In this document: piece after piece, positions 31,942-40,192 of the stretch
Numbering within the stretch: the stretch's first letter is position 1
Layout: each line of letters starts with the position of its first letter
Assembly: GCA_934613505.1 (NCBI GenBank)
Contig: CAKTTB010000009.1
Coordinates: 17,205-81,204 of the forward strand
From: an uncultured Oscillospiraceae bacterium
GTDB taxonomy: Bacteria > Bacillota > Clostridia > Oscillospirales > Oscillospiraceae
Reading direction: 5' to 3'
Length of the DNA: 64,000 bases
Notes under the pieces: generated by a model
What the model saw: only the letters and a program-made list of their open reading frames with translations
Databases searched by the model: none
What the model was told of the DNA's origin: nothing
Program-made: the position numbers and the translations under genes

Positions 31942-33045
31942 TTATTCCAGACAGTCGCAGATCGCCGCGGCCGCCGGTTTTCCCTGCATCCGCACGAGCG
32001 CATCGTGCATGGCGCCGCGCCGGGCGTCGTCATACAGAAGCTGGCGGCAAAGCTCTGCGATCTGCTCCGGCGTCTGCGCGGTGGCTGCGCCGCCGTGGGA
32101 GACGAAGAACTGCAGATTTGGCGTCTCGCAGCCGCCGACCACATTGACCAGCACCATCGGCAGACCCTTGACCATGGCCTCGCTCGTGCTGATGCCGCCG
32201 GGCTTGGTCAGGAAAAGATCCGCGCTGTCCATCATGGCGGAGATATTGTCAATGTATCCGCAGATGTGGATGTTGGGATTTTTCCGGAAGGCGCGCTGCA
32301 TGCGGCGGATGAGCTGCTCGTTATTGCTGCAGGCTACGCTTACATCATACGACGCCGGAAGCAAGTTTGCAAGCAGTTGTGTAAGTTCTTCCATCGGCCC
32401 GCAGCCCATGCTGCCGGTCATGATGAGAAGATGGCGGTGCGACGGGTCGATCCCGACGCGCTTTTTCGCCTCGGCGGACGGGAGCTTCTGATAAAGTGCC
32501 GCGCGGACGGGAATGCCGCAGGGCGCGATCGTCTCCCGCCGGATGCCTGCGGCGGCAAATTCGTCGGTCAGGGACGCGTCCGGGATAACGCAGACATCCG
32601 GCCGGATGCGGTCGCTCGAGGGGCTGGCCGTATAGTCCGTGGCGACAAAGAGCGTTTTGATGGGCAGCGGGTCGCTGTGCTGGATGAATGTCAGCATCAG
32701 GGCGGGGAAGAGGTGAACGCTGATCACGGCGTCAAAGCCGCCGTCCGCGACGGCTCTTCGCAGCCGCTGGCAGCCGCGGCGCAGCAGACGGCTGGCCGCG
32801 GAGGATTCGTCAAAGGACGCCGGGTGCGAACCGGCGTAGGCGTAGCCCTTGTTATAGAGCTTCGGGAAATAGCGGTAAAAGCGCACATGCCAGTTGCTGA
32901 CGAAGCGCGAGGTCCCCTCCGAGACATAGGCCAGCGCGTCGTCGATGCGGCAGGTGTGGCCGCGCGACTGCAGCTCCGCGGCGATGGCTTTCGCACAGGA
33001 ATTGTGGCCGCCGCCGGTGTTGCAGCTGAGGATGAGTACGTTCAT
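31942..33045 (-). CDS. Diacylglycerol glycosyltransferase (MGDG synthase / UgtP-like)
   Basis: A 367-residue family GT28-like enzyme that transfers a sugar from a nucleotide donor to diacylglycerol at the inner membrane face. N-terminal NVLILSCNTGGGHNSCAKAIA (about residues 2-22) is the acceptor-side glycine loop. The donor side shows MTGSMGCGPMEELTQLL and the FLTKPGGISTSEAMVKGLPMVLVN block (about 280-303). ATG at 33045 overlaps the upstream acyltransferase stop by 4 bases. The product is probably a membrane glycolipid. Confidence 0.85.
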   Translation of the reverse strand: MNVLILSCNTGGGHNSCAKAIAAELQSRGHTCRIDDALAYVSEGTSRFVSNWHVRFYRYFPKLYNKGYAYAGSHPASFDESSAASRLLRRGCQRLRRAVADGGFDAVISVHLFPALMLTFIQHSDPLPIKTLFVATDYTASPSSDRIRPDVCVIPDASLTDEFAAAGIRRETIAPCGIPVRAALYQKLPSAEAKKRVGIDPSHRHLLIMTGSMGCGPMEELTQLLANLLPASYDVSVACSNNEQLIRRMQRAFRKNPNIHICGYIDNISAMMDSADLFLTKPGGISTSEAMVKGLPMVLVNVVGGCETPNLQFFVSHGGAATAQTPEQIAELCRQLLYDDARRGAMHDALVRMQGKPAAAAICDCLE

Positions 33046-33521
33046 GTGGAGGTGCTCCTTTTCTTGTTCCGGCGCGCGTACAGGCGGACCAGCCGCGGGC
33101 GGTTGTAGCGCTGGATGAGGATGAAGATCAGATTGCCGAAAATGCAGTAGACCGCACAGACCGCAATGCCCCACACGCCGGGCCAGATCGCCGGGATCGC
33201 AAGCCCCGCGAAAAAAAGCAGCCAGTGGATAAGTTCTGCCACGCATGTCTCGCGGATCATGACGAGCAGCGTCTGCGCGTCCAGATGCGCCGTCATGCGC
33301 TTGGGCGGCATGAGGTGCGGGAAGATCCGGCTCATGTCCGGCACGCGGTTCTGCCAGCGGCGGATGCCGAGCGCCTCATAGATCTGCCCATCGCGCTCAA
33401 ACGCGGCGGCGCGATAGGGGAAACGGGTATAATCAAACCACCGCTTCGGCATAAGGCGGCCCAGAACGAAGCCGAAAATGCCGATGGCGGCAATATAGAC
33501 GATACAGTGCAGCGCGTACAT
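33042..33521 (-). CDS. CrtO-like glycosyl acyltransferase family membrane protein
   Basis: A 159-residue protein resembling glycosyl-4,4'-diaponeurosporenoate acyltransferase (CrtO) of staphyloxanthin synthesis. Features are an N-terminal helix (CIVYIAAIGIFGFVLGRLMP), then MPKRWFDYTRFPYRAAAFERDG, the invariant RWQNRVPDMSRIFPH stretch, ETCVAELIHWLLF, and a C-terminal helix pair ending ILIQRYNRPRL. ATG at 33521 has AGGAGGCGGTTTGC upstream. Carotenoid genes are absent, so in this setting it may acylate a glycolipid made by the coupled glycosyltransferase. Confidence 0.75.
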   Translation of the reverse strand: MYALHCIVYIAAIGIFGFVLGRLMPKRWFDYTRFPYRAAAFERDGQIYEALGIRRWQNRVPDMSRIFPHLMPPKRMTAHLDAQTLLVMIRETCVAELIHWLLFFAGLAIPAIWPGVWGIAVCAVYCIFGNLIFILIQRYNRPRLVRLYARRNKKRSTST

Positions 33522-33738
33522 GCAAACCGCCTCCTGTTCTGTTTCCCAATAGTATATCAGGCAGCGTGTCCGTTTCCTACAGACAGTTTTCAATTTGTGC
33601 CCGTTTGGAACGGATTTCCAAGCGGCGGGAACAAAAGGATTGCCGTTCCCGTCTAAATATGATACCATGAAAAATATAGAAAACGCATAGTCAATATCAT
33701 GAGCGAATACCATTCAATTCAGAAAAGGAGCGAACAAA

Positions 33739-35163
33739 ATGGGACTCATTAAAGCAGCATTGGGCGCGGCAGGCGGCGTGATGGCCGACCAGTGGAAAGA
33801 GTATTTTTATTGTGAGGCGATCCCGGAGACGACGCTGGCTGTCAAGGGCCAGCACCGCGTGTCGGGCAGAAGCAGCAACTACAAGGGCAGCGAGAACATC
33901 ATCTCCAACGGCTCTGTCGTCGCGGTGGCTGACGGCCAGTGCATGATCATCGTCGATCAGGGCAAGGTCACGGAGCTGTGCGCCGAACCGGGCGAGTTCG
34001 TGTATGACACCTCGACCGAGCCGTCGATCTTCTCCGGTGAGTTGGGAACCAGTATCCTCGACACGTTCAAGAACATCGGAAAGCGCTTCACCTTCGGCGG
34101 CGAGCCGCCCAAGGATCAGCGCGTGTACTATTTTAATACCAAGGAGCTCATCGGCAACAAGTACGGCACGCCGTCGCCGGTCCCCTTCCGCGTCGTTGAC
34201 CAGCGGGCAGGCATTGACATCGACATTGCCATTCGCTGCTTCGGCGAATACAGCTACCGCATCTGCGACCCGATTTTGTTCTATACGAACGTCTGCGGCA
34301 ATGTGGGCGAGGACTACACAAGAGACCGCCTCGACGGTCAGCTCAAGACCGAGTTACTTACCGCGCTTCAGCCCGCGTTTGCAAAGATTTCCGACATGGG
34401 CATCCGCTATTCCGCACTCCCCGGCCATACAATGGAGCTGGCGGACGCGCTGAATGAAGTCCTCTCCGGAAAATGGCGCAACCTGCGTGGGCTTGAGATC
34501 GTTTCCTTCGGCGTTTCGTCGGTCAAGGCGAGCGAGGAAGATGAGCAGATGATCAAGGAGCTGCAGCGCAACGCGGCCTTTATGGACCCGACCAGAGCAG
34601 CGGCGCACCTCGTCGGCGCGCAGGCCAGCGCGATGCAGGCTGCGGCGGCCAATCAGGGCGCAGGCCCCGCGATGGCGTTCATGGGCATGAATATGGCGGG
34701 CCAGATGGGCGGCATGAACGCGCAGAACCTCTATCAGATGGGTGCGCAGCAGCAAGCACAGCAGCCCGCTCCCGCAGCACCGGCAGCGCCCACGAACGGC
34801 TGGACGTGCAGCTGCGGACAAAGCGGTATCACCGGCAATTTCTGCCCGAACTGCGGCAGCAAAAAACCGGAGCCCAAGCCAGCGGCAGGAAGCTGGAAAT
34901 GCCCGCAGTGCGGTGCGACGGCAAGCGGAAAGTTCTGCCCCGAATGCGGCACGAAAAAGCCGGAAGCGCAGGCAGACGGCTGGACGTGCAGCTGCGGCGC
35001 AGTAAACAAGGGAAAGTTCTGCGCCGAATGCGGCAAACCGAAGCCGGCCGGTGTCCCGCAGTACAAGTGCGACAAATGCGGCTGGGAACCGGCTGATCCG
35101 GCACATCCGCCGAAATTCTGCCCCGAGTGCGGCGACCCGTTCAACGACGGCGATCAGATCTAA
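33739..35163 (+). CDS. ydjI: SPFH-domain protein with C-terminal zinc ribbons (YdjI-like)
   Basis: A 474-residue protein. Residues 1 to about 300 form the virion-core/SPFH-like domain of B. subtilis YdjI (ADQWKEYFYCEAIPETTLAVKG; RVVDQRAGIDIDIAIRCFGEYSYRI). A Met/Ala/Gln-rich linker follows (about 290-350), then four cysteine modules (CSCGQ...CPNCG, CPQCG...CPECG, CSCGA...CAECG, CDKCG...CPECG). In B. subtilis the YdjGHI proteins bring PspA to stressed membranes. The gene starts the three-gene set here; AAAAGGAGCG precedes the ATG. The 217 bases before it hold no gene. Confidence 0.85.
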   Translation: MGLIKAALGAAGGVMADQWKEYFYCEAIPETTLAVKGQHRVSGRSSNYKGSENIISNGSVVAVADGQCMIIVDQGKVTELCAEPGEFVYDTSTEPSIFSGELGTSILDTFKNIGKRFTFGGEPPKDQRVYYFNTKELIGNKYGTPSPVPFRVVDQRAGIDIDIAIRCFGEYSYRICDPILFYTNVCGNVGEDYTRDRLDGQLKTELLTALQPAFAKISDMGIRYSALPGHTMELADALNEVLSGKWRNLRGLEIVSFGVSSVKASEEDEQMIKELQRNAAFMDPTRAAAHLVGAQASAMQAAAANQGAGPAMAFMGMNMAGQMGGMNAQNLYQMGAQQQAQQPAPAAPAAPTNGWTCSCGQSGITGNFCPNCGSKKPEPKPAAGSWKCPQCGATASGKFCPECGTKKPEAQADGWTCSCGAVNKGKFCAECGKPKPAGVPQYKCDKCGWEPADPAHPPKFCPECGDPFNDGDQI

Positions 35164-35173
35164 TAAAAACAGA

Positions 35174-35201
35174 TTGCGCCCGCGCAAACGCGCGGGCGCA
35201 A
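35174..35201 (+). other. Intercistronic hairpin
   Basis: TTGCGCCCGCGC pairs with GCGCGGGCGCAA in the 58-base gap between the ydjI- and ydjG-like genes. No T-run follows, so it may stabilise or attenuate the transcript rather than end it. Confidence 0.5.
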
Positions 35202-35221
35202 ATAATTAAGGAGAGAGGAAC

Positions 35222-36292
35222 ATGGCAGAGCAGGTGACCAATTACCAATGCCCGGCCTGCACAGGCCCGCTGCACTTTGACAGCGCGACGGGAAAGCTCC
35301 TGTGCGACTACTGCGGCAGCAGCTATTCGGTCGAGGACATGGAAGCGCTCTATGCCGGAAAGGACGAAACGGCCGCGCAGGATACCGGCACGTGGGAACA
35401 TGTGCCGGACGGCTGGGACACGGACGGCATGCAGGCCTACAGCTGCCCGTCGTGCGGGGCGGAGCTTCTGTGCGACGCATCGACGGCCGCGTCGAGCTGC
35501 CCCTACTGCGGCAACCCGTCCATTATCCCTGGTCAGCTGTCCGGCGCGCTCCGGCCGGACGCAATCATCCCGTTCCGGCTGGATAAGAAGGCGGCGGTCG
35601 ACGCGCTCCGCGCGCACTATAAAAAGAAGCCGCTTCTGCCGAAGGCCTTTTCGGCGCAGAACCAGATTGAGAAGATCCAGGGCGTCTATGTCCCGTTCTG
35701 GCTGTTCAGCGGGGAAGCGGACGCCGATATCAGCTACCGCTGCACGCGCTCCATCACGCACCGCGAGGGCGAGTATGACGTGACCGACACGCAGCATTTT
35801 CTCGTCCGCCGCGCGGGGACGGTCTCGTTTGAAAAGGTCCCCGTCGACGCGTCCAGCAAGATGCCGGACGCGAACATGGATTCCATCGAACCGTTCGATT
35901 ACCGCGAACTGAAGCCGTTCTCCAACGCGTACCTGCCGGGATATCTGGCCGACCGGTACGACGTGGACGTGGAGGCGAGCGCGCCCCGCGCCGACGCGCG
36001 CTGCCGCGCGAGCTGCGAGAGTGCGATGACGCAGACCGTCACCGGCTACGCGACCTGCGTGCCGGAGCGGACGCAGATCAGCCTGCACCGCGGGAAGGCG
36101 GAATATGTGCTGCTGCCGGTGTGGGTGCTGCACACAAAGTGGAAGGGCAAAGACTATCTCTTCTCCATGAACGGGCAGACCGGGAAGCTGACCGGCGATC
36201 TGCCGGTGTCGATGGGGCGGTTCTGGGCGTATTTTGCCGGGATCGCCGGCGGAATGGCGGCTATGCTGTCTGTCCTCCTGTATGCGCTGTAA
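35222..36292 (+). CDS. ydjG: Zinc-ribbon membrane protein (YdjG-like)
   Basis: A 356-residue protein with two N-terminal zinc ribbons (CPACTGPLHFD...LCDYCG, about residues 10-32; CPSCGAELL...CPYCG, about 75-97), a central beta-rich domain with YVPFWLFSGEAD and a repeat-like 'VLLPVWVLHTKWKGKDY' motif, and one C-terminal membrane helix (YFAGIAGGMAAMLSVLLYAL). This matches B. subtilis YdjG, a partner of YdjH and YdjI in recruiting PspA. The ribosome site is AAGGAGAGAGG. The next gene starts 13 bases after it. Confidence 0.82.
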   Translation: MAEQVTNYQCPACTGPLHFDSATGKLLCDYCGSSYSVEDMEALYAGKDETAAQDTGTWEHVPDGWDTDGMQAYSCPSCGAELLCDASTAASSCPYCGNPSIIPGQLSGALRPDAIIPFRLDKKAAVDALRAHYKKKPLLPKAFSAQNQIEKIQGVYVPFWLFSGEADADISYRCTRSITHREGEYDVTDTQHFLVRRAGTVSFEKVPVDASSKMPDANMDSIEPFDYRELKPFSNAYLPGYLADRYDVDVEASAPRADARCRASCESAMTQTVTGYATCVPERTQISLHRGKAEYVLLPVWVLHTKWKGKDYLFSMNGQTGKLTGDLPVSMGRFWAYFAGIAGGMAAMLSVLLYAL

Positions 36293-36305
36293 GGAGGTGC
36301 CGGGA

Positions 36306-37118
36306 GTGAAACGACGGATCTTTTGTCTGGCAGCGGCGCTTCTGGTGCTGCTGGCGCTGTGCGCGCCGGTGCTCGGCGCGGACGGCGGGCAGACGCAGTA
36401 CATCTATGACGTTGCGGGGCTTCTGTCCGCGGACGAAGCCGCCGCACTGGAGCAAAGCGCACAGCAGGTATCCGAGCGGTACGGCTGCGGCGTCTATGTC
36501 GTGACGGTGGACGACTATCAGAATTACTATGAGGCGTCCGACATCGAGCAGTTCGCAGAGCGCGCGTTCACAGACCTTTCTCTCGGCCTTGGCGCGGAGC
36601 GGGATGGGATTTTGCTGGCGCTCAGCATGGAGGACCGCGATTACGACCTCTGCGCGCACGGCGATCTTGCAAATTATGCGTTTACGGACTATGGCAAGGG
36701 CGCTCTCGCCGAGCGCTGGTTCCTGGAGGCGTTCGGGCAGGATGAATGGGCGGCCGGAATGCAGCGCTATCTTGACGGCTGCGAAGCGTATCTGCAGCAG
36801 GCGGCGGACGGCGCGCCGTTTGACCGGGGCACTGACCCGGAGCGGCTGGCGGATATCCGCATTCTGAAGGGCATCACGGTCGTGCTGGTGCCGCTTCTGA
36901 CGGCTCTGGTCGTGTGCCTGATTTTGCGAGGAAAAATGAAGACCGCCCGCGCGCAGACGCACGCGAACGCCTATATCCCGGCAGACGGCGTGCGCATGCG
37001 CGAGCAGACGGACCGGTTTTTGACCGTCACGCAGACACGCGTGAAGGTGACCTCGGAAAAAAGCGGCGGGACCAGCGTTAATTCCGGCGGCTTCTCGCAC
37101 AGCAGCGGAAAATTCTGA
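36306..37118 (+). CDS. ydjH: TPM-domain membrane protein (YdjH-like)
   Basis: A 270-residue exported/membrane protein. It has a signal peptide (residues 1 to about 24, ending VLGA), a TPM domain (YIYDVAGLLSADEAAALEQSAQQVSERYGCGVYVVTV and ERDGILLALSMEDRDYDL), one membrane helix at about residues 195-215 (ITVVLVPLLTALVVCLIL) and a Gly/Ser tail. The start is GTG at 36306 behind AAGGAGGTGCCGGGA. It is the last gene of the ydjI-ydjG-ydjH-like set; no pspA is encoded in the window. Confidence 0.82.
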   Translation: MKRRIFCLAAALLVLLALCAPVLGADGGQTQYIYDVAGLLSADEAAALEQSAQQVSERYGCGVYVVTVDDYQNYYEASDIEQFAERAFTDLSLGLGAERDGILLALSMEDRDYDLCAHGDLANYAFTDYGKGALAERWFLEAFGQDEWAAGMQRYLDGCEAYLQQAADGAPFDRGTDPERLADIRILKGITVVLVPLLTALVVCLILRGKMKTARAQTHANAYIPADGVRMREQTDRFLTVTQTRVKVTSEKSGGTSVNSGGFSHSSGKF

Positions 37119-37184
37119 AAAACCGACACGGAATGGGCAATCATCCGGCTATCTGTTCATGACGGAAAGCTTTCAGGTTTGTCT

Positions 37185-37349
37185 GTAGGGGACGATGCCT
37201 ATCTTCGGCGCTAAGAGCCGCGCTGCGCGCGGTTGCGCCTCGAAACTAGCCTGCGGGCGTCGCATCGTCCCGGCAGAACAGGCTGTTTTTACGAAAGTTT
37301 ACGGCAAATTCGAAACCTCCCTCGGGCCGATGTGGGCATCGGCCCCTAC
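37185..37349 (+). repeat. 165-bp MITE-like repeat, family A, copy 1
   Basis: Begins GTAGGGGACGATGCC and ends GGCATCGGCCCCTAC, which are 15-bp terminal inverted repeats with one mismatch. A second copy of exactly the same length lies at 55283-55447 in the same orientation with about eight differences. It encodes nothing and contains an internal hairpin GGGCCGATG/CATCGGCCC at its right end. The remaining bases of the 37119-37444 gap hold only a hairpin at 37408. Confidence 0.85.
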
Positions 37350-37407
37350 AAGCAAACGGGGCGGTTTTCTGTCCGAAACGAACAGTGCCGTTTCTTGACA
37401 ATCTTAC

Positions 37408-37436
37408 GCGCCCGGCTTTCTTCGAAAGCCGGGCGC
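37408..37436 (-). terminator. Hairpin after the alpha-glucosidase gene
   Basis: GCGCCCGGCTTTC/GAAAGCCGGGCGC with a 3-base loop lies 8 bases beyond the stop of the minus-strand gene. It has no clear T-run, so termination is likely but not certain. Confidence 0.55.
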
Positions 37437-37444
37437 GCTGCTTG

Positions 37445-39094
37445 TTATTCGTACAGATACACCCGTGTCTCATACGGGCGGGTGAGGAAGCTGTCGGCGG
37501 TGTCGGAGACGGGATAGTTGCTCAGCAGCAGTGTCATGTCGGAAAGCGAGAAGTTGTACGGCGCGCGGAAGCGCACCGGGCGGTCGGTGAAGGAACAGAT
37601 GACGAGCAGCTTCTGCTCCTTCGTCTCGCGAGCGTAGACATACAGCTCGTTTGAGTTTTTATAGTAGTCCTGATAGCTGCCGTTTTGCACCACGGGCAGG
37701 CTCTTGCGCAGGGCAATGGCCTTTTTGTAGAAGTTCAGGATGGAGTCCGGGTCGGCCAGTGCAGCCGCGACGTTGATCTCTCTGTAATTCTCATTGACAT
37801 GGAACCACGGCGTGCCGCTCGTGAAGCCGGCGTTTTCCTCCGCGCTCCACTGCATCGGCGTGCGGGCAGAGTCGCGCGAGGCGCGGTGGAATAGCTGCAG
37901 GCGCTTCTCCTCCGGCCAGTCGGGATGCTGGTTGCGGGTCTGGACATCCTCATACAGGCTCGTGTTGTCCGGGTACCAGTTCGTCATGCCGATCTCCTGT
38001 CCCTGATAGATGAACGGCGTCCCCTTGAGGAACAGATAGCAGGCGGCGAGCATCTTGCCGCTCTCCACGCGGTATTTTTCGCTGCCGTAGCGCGAGATGA
38101 CGCGCGGATGGTCGTGATTTTCCAGATACAGAAGGTTCCATGCCCGGCCGTCCAGCTGCGTCTGCCAGCTGGAAAACGCCCGGCGCAGCCGCCGCAGCGA
38201 AAATTTGCGCGGCATGAAATCCGAGAAAAAGCAGTCGGCGCACATGCACTGGAACTGGATCATGAGGTCAATTTCATTCGTGTCGGATTCGGTGATGTAG
38301 TCCAGCGCGCGCTGCGGCGTGACGAGCGGCGCTTCGGCGATGGTCATGCAGTCGTAGTTCGCCAGCACGTCGCGGCGGAACTCCTGCAGATATTCGTGGA
38401 TGTGCGGGCCGTGGTTATAGAACCGGATGCCCTTGCAGACCGGGAACAGGTAGTCGTTCGGCAGACCCTGCCGCTTGGAGATAAACGTGATGACGTCCTC
38501 CCGGAAGCCGTCCACGCCGAGATCGAGCCAGAATTTGAGGATCCTCCGGACCTGCTCGCGCACGAGCGGGTTGTCCATATTGAGATCCGGCTGCCGCACG
38601 GCGAACAGGTGCAGATAATATTCCTGCCGCAGATCGTCCCACTGCCATGCCTTGCCCTCGAAGAGACTGTCCCAGTTATTCGGCAGCTTTCCGTCCGGCC
38701 GGGCGGGCCGCCAGATATAAAAATCCGTATACGGCTCGATGCGGCGGCGCGATTTCTGAAACCATTCGTGTGCGTCGCTGGTGTGGTTGACCACCAGATC
38801 CATGATGAGCTTCATCCCGCGCGCATGCAGGCCGTCCAGAACGACCTGAAAGGCCTCCATCCCGCCGTATTCCGGCGCAATATCCATGTAATCGGAGATA
38901 TCGTAGCCGCAGTCCACGCCTGGCGACGGGTACAGCGGCGAAAACCAGACGCCGTCCACGCCAAGCCCCTGCAGATAGTCCAGCTTTTCATATACGCCCC
39001 ACAGATCGCCAAGTCCGTCGCCGTTTCCGTCGTAAAAGCTCCGGGGCCAGATCTGATAAAATACTTTGTTTTTGTACCAACGTGTGTGCTCCAT
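37445..39094 (-). CDS. GH13 alpha-glucosidase / oligo-1,6-glucosidase
   Basis: A 549-residue cytoplasmic glycoside hydrolase of family GH13 (subfamily 31-like) without signal peptide. The four conserved regions are DLVVNHTSD (about residues 98-106), GFREDVITF with the nucleophile Asp (about 195-203), IAEAPLV with the acid/base Glu (about 250-256) and LENHDHPRV (about 320-328). It begins with WYKNKVFYQIWPRSFYDGNGDGLGDL, as in enzymes hydrolysing isomaltose, maltose or trehalose 6-phosphate. The nearest residues for phosphate recognition cannot be judged. No transporter lies nearby. Confidence 0.9.
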   Translation of the reverse strand: MEHTRWYKNKVFYQIWPRSFYDGNGDGLGDLWGVYEKLDYLQGLGVDGVWFSPLYPSPGVDCGYDISDYMDIAPEYGGMEAFQVVLDGLHARGMKLIMDLVVNHTSDAHEWFQKSRRRIEPYTDFYIWRPARPDGKLPNNWDSLFEGKAWQWDDLRQEYYLHLFAVRQPDLNMDNPLVREQVRRILKFWLDLGVDGFREDVITFISKRQGLPNDYLFPVCKGIRFYNHGPHIHEYLQEFRRDVLANYDCMTIAEAPLVTPQRALDYITESDTNEIDLMIQFQCMCADCFFSDFMPRKFSLRRLRRAFSSWQTQLDGRAWNLLYLENHDHPRVISRYGSEKYRVESGKMLAACYLFLKGTPFIYQGQEIGMTNWYPDNTSLYEDVQTRNQHPDWPEEKRLQLFHRASRDSARTPMQWSAEENAGFTSGTPWFHVNENYREINVAAALADPDSILNFYKKAIALRKSLPVVQNGSYQDYYKNSNELYVYARETKEQKLLVICSFTDRPVRFRAPYNFSLSDMTLLLSNYPVSDTADSFLTRPYETRVYLYE

Positions 39095-39120
39095 ACCGGT
39101 TCTCCCATATCCTCCAAATT

Positions 39121-39179
39121 GGTTTCCATAACAACGTTATTATTGTAACATAACCGGCGAATTTCGCCATATGGAAACC
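39121..39179 (-). promoter_or_regulatory. Nested inverted repeats in the alpha-glucosidase promoter
   Basis: An outer pair GGTTTCCAT/ATGGAAACC (39121-39129, 39171-39179) encloses ATAAC-AAC-GTTAT (39128-39140) and the 13-bp palindrome GGCGAATTTCGCC (39156-39168). A possible minus-strand -10 TACAAT lies at 39142-39147, between the inner repeats. The layout suggests binding by a sugar-responsive regulator. Confidence 0.5.
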
Positions 39180-39250
39180 TGAACAGATTTTCCGTTCCGC
39201 TTTCGTCAAAAATTGACACTTGCAGGGATACGGGTGCGGGCATACAATAA

Positions 39251-39290
39251 TAAAAATCCCCCATGACACAGCGGCGTCATGGGGGATTTT
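39251..39290 (-). terminator. Terminator of the phosphoribosyltransferase gene
   Basis: AAAATCCCCCATGAC pairs with GTCATGGGGGATTTT and is followed in the minus direction by TTATTATT. The 68 bases between it and the gene are untranslated. Confidence 0.9.
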
Positions 39291-39356
39291 GAATGTGACA
39301 GGGTTCGTTTTTTGTAAAGCAGTGCGTGATACGTACTGACCATGTTCGGTGCTGCG

Positions 39357-39914
39357 TTACGCCCTCACGGTGCCGTCGGCGTTGAAGACGGGGAGCTTGC
39401 CGAGGTAGGTGATGTCCGGGCGGTTCTGCGCCTCGCCCTCGGCCAGGACGGCCATGCGGCCGGCGACGGTGCCGCCTGCCTTCTCGACCAGTTCCTCCAG
39501 CGCGTGCAGCGACTCGCCAGTGGAGATGACGTCGTCGACGATGAGGATCTTCTTGCCCCTGATTTTATCGGCTTCCTCGCCGGACAGATAGAGGTCCTGA
39601 TCGTGCTGGGTCGTGATGGAGCGGACGGTCACGTGCAGGGGATTGGTCAGGTAGACCTTGAGACCCTTGCGGGCGACAAAGTATTCGCTTGCGCCGGACT
39701 GACGGGCCATCTCGTGAATGAGCGGGATGCTCTTGGCCTCGGCGGTCAGCAGGTAATCATAGTCCTTGGGCGCGCGGGCCAGCAGCTCACGCGCGCAGGC
39801 GACGGTGATCTCCGCGTCGCCGAACATGACGAATGCGCCGATGTACAGATCGTCGGATACCTTACACAGCGGAAGCTCGCGGTCGAGACCCGCGATGTTC
39901 ATCTTATATTTCAT
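39357..39914 (-). CDS. Purine phosphoribosyltransferase family protein
   Basis: A 185-residue type I phosphoribosyltransferase. The PRPP loop is ILIVDDVISTGES (about residues 124-136), and EAKSIPLIHEMAR (about 59-71) resembles the adenine/xanthine PRTase group. It joins a purine base to PRPP in the cytoplasm. It is divergent from an NCS2 purine permease gene, which supports purine salvage. The exact base specificity (adenine, xanthine or other) is not clear. Start ATG follows AGGAGAACGTTCTGC. Confidence 0.82.
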   Translation of the reverse strand: MKYKMNIAGLDRELPLCKVSDDLYIGAFVMFGDAEITVACARELLARAPKDYDYLLTAEAKSIPLIHEMARQSGASEYFVARKGLKVYLTNPLHVTVRSITTQHDQDLYLSGEEADKIRGKKILIVDDVISTGESLHALEELVEKAGGTVAGRMAVLAEGEAQNRPDITYLGKLPVFNADGTVRA

Positions 39915-40088
39915 GCAGAACGTTCTCCTTCATGCGCTTGTCGCGTTTTTCCAGATAAATATTATACTTCCGGCTGCAGCGGTTGTCAATTCCTTATGCA
40001 AATTGTTATATTTTCGCCATCGGCGAACAAAATAGAATTTTTGTGCAGTTCCGTGAATTTTTCGTGAACTTTTTGTCGTTGGCACCTC

Positions 40089-40163
40089 TTGTTTTTGGGG
40101 CGGCTTTCTTTTATAATCATATCTGTCAGAAAGTCAGGCGTCCTGAAAATCTTTCAGGACGCC
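40089..40163 (+). promoter_or_regulatory. Promoter and leader hairpin of the NCS2 permease gene
   Basis: TTGTTT (40089-40094) and TATAAT (40112-40117) have a 17-base spacer. The leader then forms GGCGTCCTGAA/TTCAGGACGCC (40137-40163). There is no terminator T-run, so this is probably a 5' stabilising stem. Confidence 0.65.
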
Positions 40164-40192
40164 GCCAAGAAAAGAAAGGAAGGATATTTTTT

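Noticed and set aside
40089-40192. Purine riboswitch upstream of the NCS2 permease
   Set aside because: The leader is only about 70 bases long and has a simple hairpin; the conserved three-way junction bases of the purine aptamer are not present.
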